Shown piece by piece: positions 61,306-64,000 of a DNA stretch of 64,000 nucleotides (position 1 is the stretch's first letter; each line of letters begins with the position of its first letter). A program made the position numbers and the translations under genes. The notes beneath the pieces are model-generated. The model saw only the letters and a program-made list of their open reading frames with translations, did not search any database and was not told the DNA's origin. Source of the stretch: Thermoproteaceae archaeon (lineage in GTDB: Archaea > Thermoproteota > Thermoprotei > Thermoproteales > Thermoproteaceae); assembly GCA_015521775.1 (NCBI GenBank), contig WANN01000040.1:1-64000 (forward strand). The letters run 5' to 3'.

Positions 61306-62438
61306 GTGTCAGGTTGGGTGGGGAGGCTGGGCACGCTGGAGGTGAGGTTCGTGGACAGGGAGGCGGAGCTGGCCTCGCTGTTGAGGGACCTCACGACGCC
61401 CACGGTGGACGTGGCCGTGATTTACGGGCCTAAGGGCTGCGGCAAGACGGAGCTGCTCAGAGCCACCTCCTCCCGGCCCCCCGTGGAGGACCTGTACGTG
61501 GCATACGCCGACCTACAGGGCGGAGCCATGGACGCGCTGGTGCCGGGGGCCGCACATGGGAGCCCGTCGCGGACGTGGTGAGGGAGGCCCTGGGGGCCCT
61601 GCATCCCCTGGCCAGCCTAACGGTTGGGCTCGTGGAAAGGCTGCGCGGCCTGTTGAGGGTCGCGGGCGCTGTGCTCCTCGCGGCGGGCAAGAACGTGGTG
61701 CTGGTCCTCGACGAGCTTGACAGGGGGCTAGTGGAGGCGGCGCGCCTGGGAAGGCCGCGGGCGCTTGTTGAGGGACTTGCCAAGTGGGTCGACGAGGTCA
61801 CGTCGCGGGAACGCTGGCCGGAGCTCCTGGGCCTCCCAGTGCGGTCCCTAGTTGTGACGAGCAGCGACCAGGCCGTGGCGGGGGACATAGCCTCGGTGGG
61901 GGGCCTCACGGGTAAGGGCGGGCTACACGTGTCGCTCCTGTGGAACCTGCCCCGGGAAGCCTTCCTGGAACTGCTCGGCGATGCTGGGGCGCCGCGGGTG
62001 GACGGGGAGCTCCTCTGGAGGCTCCTTGGGGGGAACGCGAGGGCCCTCAGGGAGCTGGCCCTGGACCACGGGTGGGACGTCGAGGCCTGGCTCTCGGAGG
62101 AGGTCGTGCCCAAGGTGCAGGCGGCCATAGTGGAGGAGAAGTCCGCCATGGGCCTGGACAGCACGGCCGACGTGCAGCGCCGCATAGGCTCCCCCAGCCC
62201 CGACGAGCTCGTCTCGGAGACCCCGCTGAGGCTCGGCCCCCTACTCGACGGCAACGTGCTGGTCCCCGTGGCCGGCGCCCGCAAGCTGACGGCCCTCCCA
62301 AGGGAGCCCTGGATAGGCGCCGTGTACGCATACCAGTTGCCCGCCTACTACTGGGCCCTCGGCGCCATGGCGGAGCGTCAAACCATACGCATAGGCCCAA
62401 GCGACGTGGTTGCAGCGGCCCAACGAGGCGTGCTCTGA
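61306..62438 (+). pseudogene. Archaeal-type P-loop ATPase, split by a one-base frameshift
   Basis: Two overlapping frames together encode one ATPase of about 378 residues. The first part (GTG 61306 to a stop at 61579-61581) has the Walker A GPKGCGKTELL; the second (from about 61550, in the frame ending at 62438) has Walker B NVVLVLDELDR and the C-terminal lid and winged-helix part. Adding one G to the run at about 61546-61550 gives an uninterrupted reading ..DALVPGGRTWEPVADVVREALG. The family is the ATPase_2-type archaeal ATPases of unknown task. Real pseudogene or sequence error cannot be decided here. Confidence 0.75.
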
Positions 62439-62615
62439 ATTCTACTGGCCACCCCCAAGAGGTTTGGCCTACCAGCCCTGACGGGAACGGCGTTCGGCCC
62501 TCCAGGTGCACGTCACTGCTCGGTCGTCCCGACAGCCCTCCACACCGTGCTGTGTATTTAACGGTCCTTTATATGCATAGCCCAACACGGTGGGGTAGCT
62601 GTGCGTGGGGGAGAC
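62439..62615. other. Intergenic region between convergent genes
   Basis: 177 bases. CTTTATATGC near 62568-62577 resembles a plus-strand TATA box with no gene following it, because the DUF973 gene is on the opposite strand. The bases 62585-62640 look slightly like a tRNA D-arm, but no T-loop or matching acceptor stem exists. No gene called. Confidence 0.35.
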
Positions 62616-63263
62616 TCAGCTGGTTGGAGCCGCAGCTGAGGCCCTGCCTAGGGCCATGTACATGAGTAGGTGGCCCACAAAGGAGAGGAGGCCGCCGATT
62701 CCGAAGAGCCATAGGACTAGGTCGACGATGTAGAGTATCGCGGCGGCCAGAAACGTCCCGTCCCTGTACTTGTCGTGTAGGCGAAAGGCCAGCACGACGA
62801 ATGCGAGTATGTACCCTATAAACGCAAGGATGCCTCCAATGAAGAACAGCGCCATGACGCCCATGAACGGCGACATCATGCCGGGGGACGGGAGCCCGCC
62901 CATCCATGCCATCATGGCGGTTGCCAGGAAGACCAGCCCTATTATTATCAGCACGATGCCGACGCCCATCAACGTGGTGCCCGTATAGGGCGCGCCGAAC
63001 CTGCCGTCGACCTGTGAGAGCACGTGTAGCCCCCTCCTCATCTTTACGAAGAGCCCGAGCAGGGCCACTATGGCGGACGCCAGGAAAAGCACCGCCATCC
63101 CCATCAGGATGCCGGGGGCGAAGGCCGCCATCATGGGCGGGGCCATAAAGCCCATGGCCATCATGGTTCCCATGCCGAGAAGCGGCGCGGCGAAGGCCAT
63201 TAACGCACTCACCATGAGAAAGAGAATGCCGGCGCGCACATCCCTGAGTCCCTCCTGTTCCAT
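62616..63263 (-). CDS. DUF973 family membrane protein, copy 2
   Basis: A 215-residue membrane protein starting MEQEGLRDVRAGILFLMVS, six hydrophobic segments, Met-rich first loop, DGRFGAPYTGTTLMGVGIVL and C-terminal GGLLSFVGHLLMYMALGRA. It shares family and layout with copy 1 at 43291-43974. The function of DUF973 is unknown. Its 3' part includes 40 nucleotides identical to copy 1, while upstream the sequences are strongly diverged. Confidence 0.84.
   Translation of the reverse strand: MEQEGLRDVRAGILFLMVSALMAFAAPLLGMGTMMAMGFMAPPMMAAFAPGILMGMAVLFLASAIVALLGLFVKMRRGLHVLSQVDGRFGAPYTGTTLMGVGIVLIIIGLVFLATAMMAWMGGLPSPGMMSPFMGVMALFFIGGILAFIGYILAFVVLAFRLHDKYRDGTFLAAAILYIVDLVLWLFGIGGLLSFVGHLLMYMALGRASAAAPTS
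62650..62689. repeat. 40-base segment identical to 43331-43370
   Basis: Counterpart of the repeat in the other DUF973 gene; both copies lie in the same reading frame and encode the same peptide. Confidence 0.85.
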
Positions 63264-63298
63264 GGGATATATCCGAGCAGGGTTAATTATGTGTTTGG

Positions 63299-64000
63299 CT
63301 ACCTGTCAGCCTCGGGGGGGAAGTAGCCGAACGAGCCGTATATGGCGGGGAGGTCCATGAGCCTCGAGCCGAGACACGCCCTCATGAAGGCCCTGAGGTT
63401 CTGCCAGCTGGGCGTGCTTATCCTCACCCTGTACGGCTTTAGGCTGTCGTCCGACACCACGTGGAAGAAGTAGCGGCCGCGTCCCCCCTCCGTCATGCCG
63501 TGCGCCTCGCCAGGGGGGACCCTCATGGTGAGGTACTGGGTGAACCTCACCTGGTCGTCCGTCGCCCTGGGCCTCAAGTTCGGCGGTATCCTCTCAAGCA
63601 TCCTGTGGCCGGCCAAGGCCCCCTCGGGAATGTCCTTTATGGCCTGCCTAATTATGCGCGCGCTCTCCCTCATCTCCCCGATACGCACCATGGTCCTGGC
63701 AAGCGAGTCGCCCCCATCCTCCACCACCACGTTCCACTCCACCTGATCGTACACGCCGTAGCGGAGGTCCCTCCGCGTGTCGTAGTCTATACCCGACCCG
63801 CGGGCCCCTGGCCCCGTGGCGCCCAGCTTAGCTGCCTCGTCCCTGCTCACGTATCCCACATCCTTAAGCCTGCTGTAGCCCACTGGGTTCTTTATCACCA
63901 GCCTCACCAGCTCGTCCAGCTTCCTCTCCAGGAACTCCAGGTAGCCGAGGACTTTCTCGTAGAAGGCCTTGGGAGGGGCGAACCTGAACCCCCCCGGCAC
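63299..64000 (-). CDS. nuoD: NADH-quinone oxidoreductase subunit D (NuoD, 49-kDa), 5' end beyond window
   Basis: Only the C-terminal 233 residues are in the window; the reading frame is open at the right edge and the true start lies beyond 64000. GFRFAPPKAFYEKVLGYLEFLE, ATGPGARGSGIDYDTRRDLRYGVYDQVEWNVV and PPGEAHGMTEGGRGRYFFHVVSDDSLKPYRVRISTPSWQNLRAF are the family's signature (quinone-site region and the G-E-x-H-G segment), and the end DLPAIYGSFGYFPPEADR replaces the usual DIVxxxGSIDPVFGEVDR. Archaeal complex I of this kind may use F420H2 or ferredoxin in place of NADH. Other nuo genes should follow upstream of it. Confidence 0.9.
   Translation of the reverse strand: MPGGFRFAPPKAFYEKVLGYLEFLERKLDELVRLVIKNPVGYSRLKDVGYVSRDEAAKLGATGPGARGSGIDYDTRRDLRYGVYDQVEWNVVVEDGGDSLARTMVRIGEMRESARIIRQAIKDIPEGALAGHRMLERIPPNLRPRATDDQVRFTQYLTMRVPPGEAHGMTEGGRGRYFFHVVSDDSLKPYRVRISTPSWQNLRAFMRACLGSRLMDLPAIYGSFGYFPPEADR

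Noticed and set aside
62585-62640. Possible tRNA-like D-arm text
   Set aside because: No T-loop, no acceptor stem pairing and no anticodon arm in the right place.
1-64000. Insertion sequences, integrase or provirus
   Set aside because: No transposase, integrase, terminal inverted repeats or target-site duplications were recognised.

Overview
The window looks like chromosomal DNA of a hyperthermophilic crenarchaeon of the order Thermoproteales, most likely the Thermoproteus/Pyrobaculum group. Reasons: GC-rich DNA, very tight gene packing with ATGA-type overlaps, TATA-like boxes about 23-27 bases before start codons (leaderless genes), archaeal versions of housekeeping enzymes (TrpB2, solo B3/B4 domain, Dph6, HerA), DUF973 membrane proteins, HEPN/MNT genes, an outward-facing archaeal nitrate reductase, and the fused 3-hydroxyacyl-CoA dehydrogenase/enoyl-CoA hydratase used in crenarchaeal carbon-fixation cycles. 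The species is not proven by the sequence.

Layout. 0-6.4 kb (minus): a complete tryptophan operon, trpA-trpB2-trpD-trpF-trpE-trpG-trpC, followed by a 51-residue zinc-ribbon protein. 6.4-13.4 kb: surE, a membrane-anchored secreted protein, a B3/B4-domain protein, a CUT1-type ABC importer lacking its ATPase, and an asparagine-synthase-like protein with a zinc ribbon. 13.5-19.5 kb: branched-chain amino acid genes, with a leuA/cimA-type synthase divergent from ilvB-ilvN-ilvC-ilvD; the 5' end of ilvB is frameshifted. 19.4-23 kb: an amidotransferase, Dph6, a hypothetical protein and a membrane Fe-S (CCG-domain) oxidoreductase. 23-29.2 kb: an alkaline-phosphatase-superfamily hydrolase, two paralogous ribbon-helix-helix proteins, the HCDH/ECH fusion, an acyl-CoA dehydrogenase and APS kinase. 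29.2-34.9 kb: membrane/surface proteins and an HTH regulator with a Cys/His cluster. 34.9-43.3 kb: the respiratory nitrate reductase locus, with narJ divergent from narG-narH and a heme-b subunit, separated by a striking perfect inverted repeat. 43.3-48.8 kb: DUF973, CDGSH protein, a TGT/DpdA-like protein, HerA-type ATPase, MetE-like protein. 48.8-59.5 kb: a myo-inositol catabolism island (iolG, iolD, iolC, iolB) next to a glycerophosphodiesterase, a MalK-like ATPase and a second CUT1 importer. 59.6-64 kb: MNT/HEPN pair, amidohydrolase, a frameshifted archaeal ATPase, a second DUF973 gene, and the 3' part of a complex-I nuoD gene cut by the window edge.

How the parts fit. The trp and ilv/leu genes indicate amino acid prototrophy. 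Nitrate reductase and complex I indicate respiration, and the acyl-CoA genes fit the dicarboxylate/4-hydroxybutyrate cycle or fatty-acid oxidation. The most interesting accessory system is the inositol island: import (SBP, two permeases, ATPase), oxidation (IolG), ring cleavage (IolD), isomerisation (IolB) and phosphorylation (IolC). No IolE, IolJ or IolA is visible. A GDPD in the same island could release polar headgroups such as glycerophosphoinositol. The ATPase of this island may also power the ATPase-less importer at 9.5-12.5 kb. Two genes (ilvB and the ATPase at 61.3 kb) are each broken by what looks like one missing G in a G run, so sequence error should be excluded before any biological reading.
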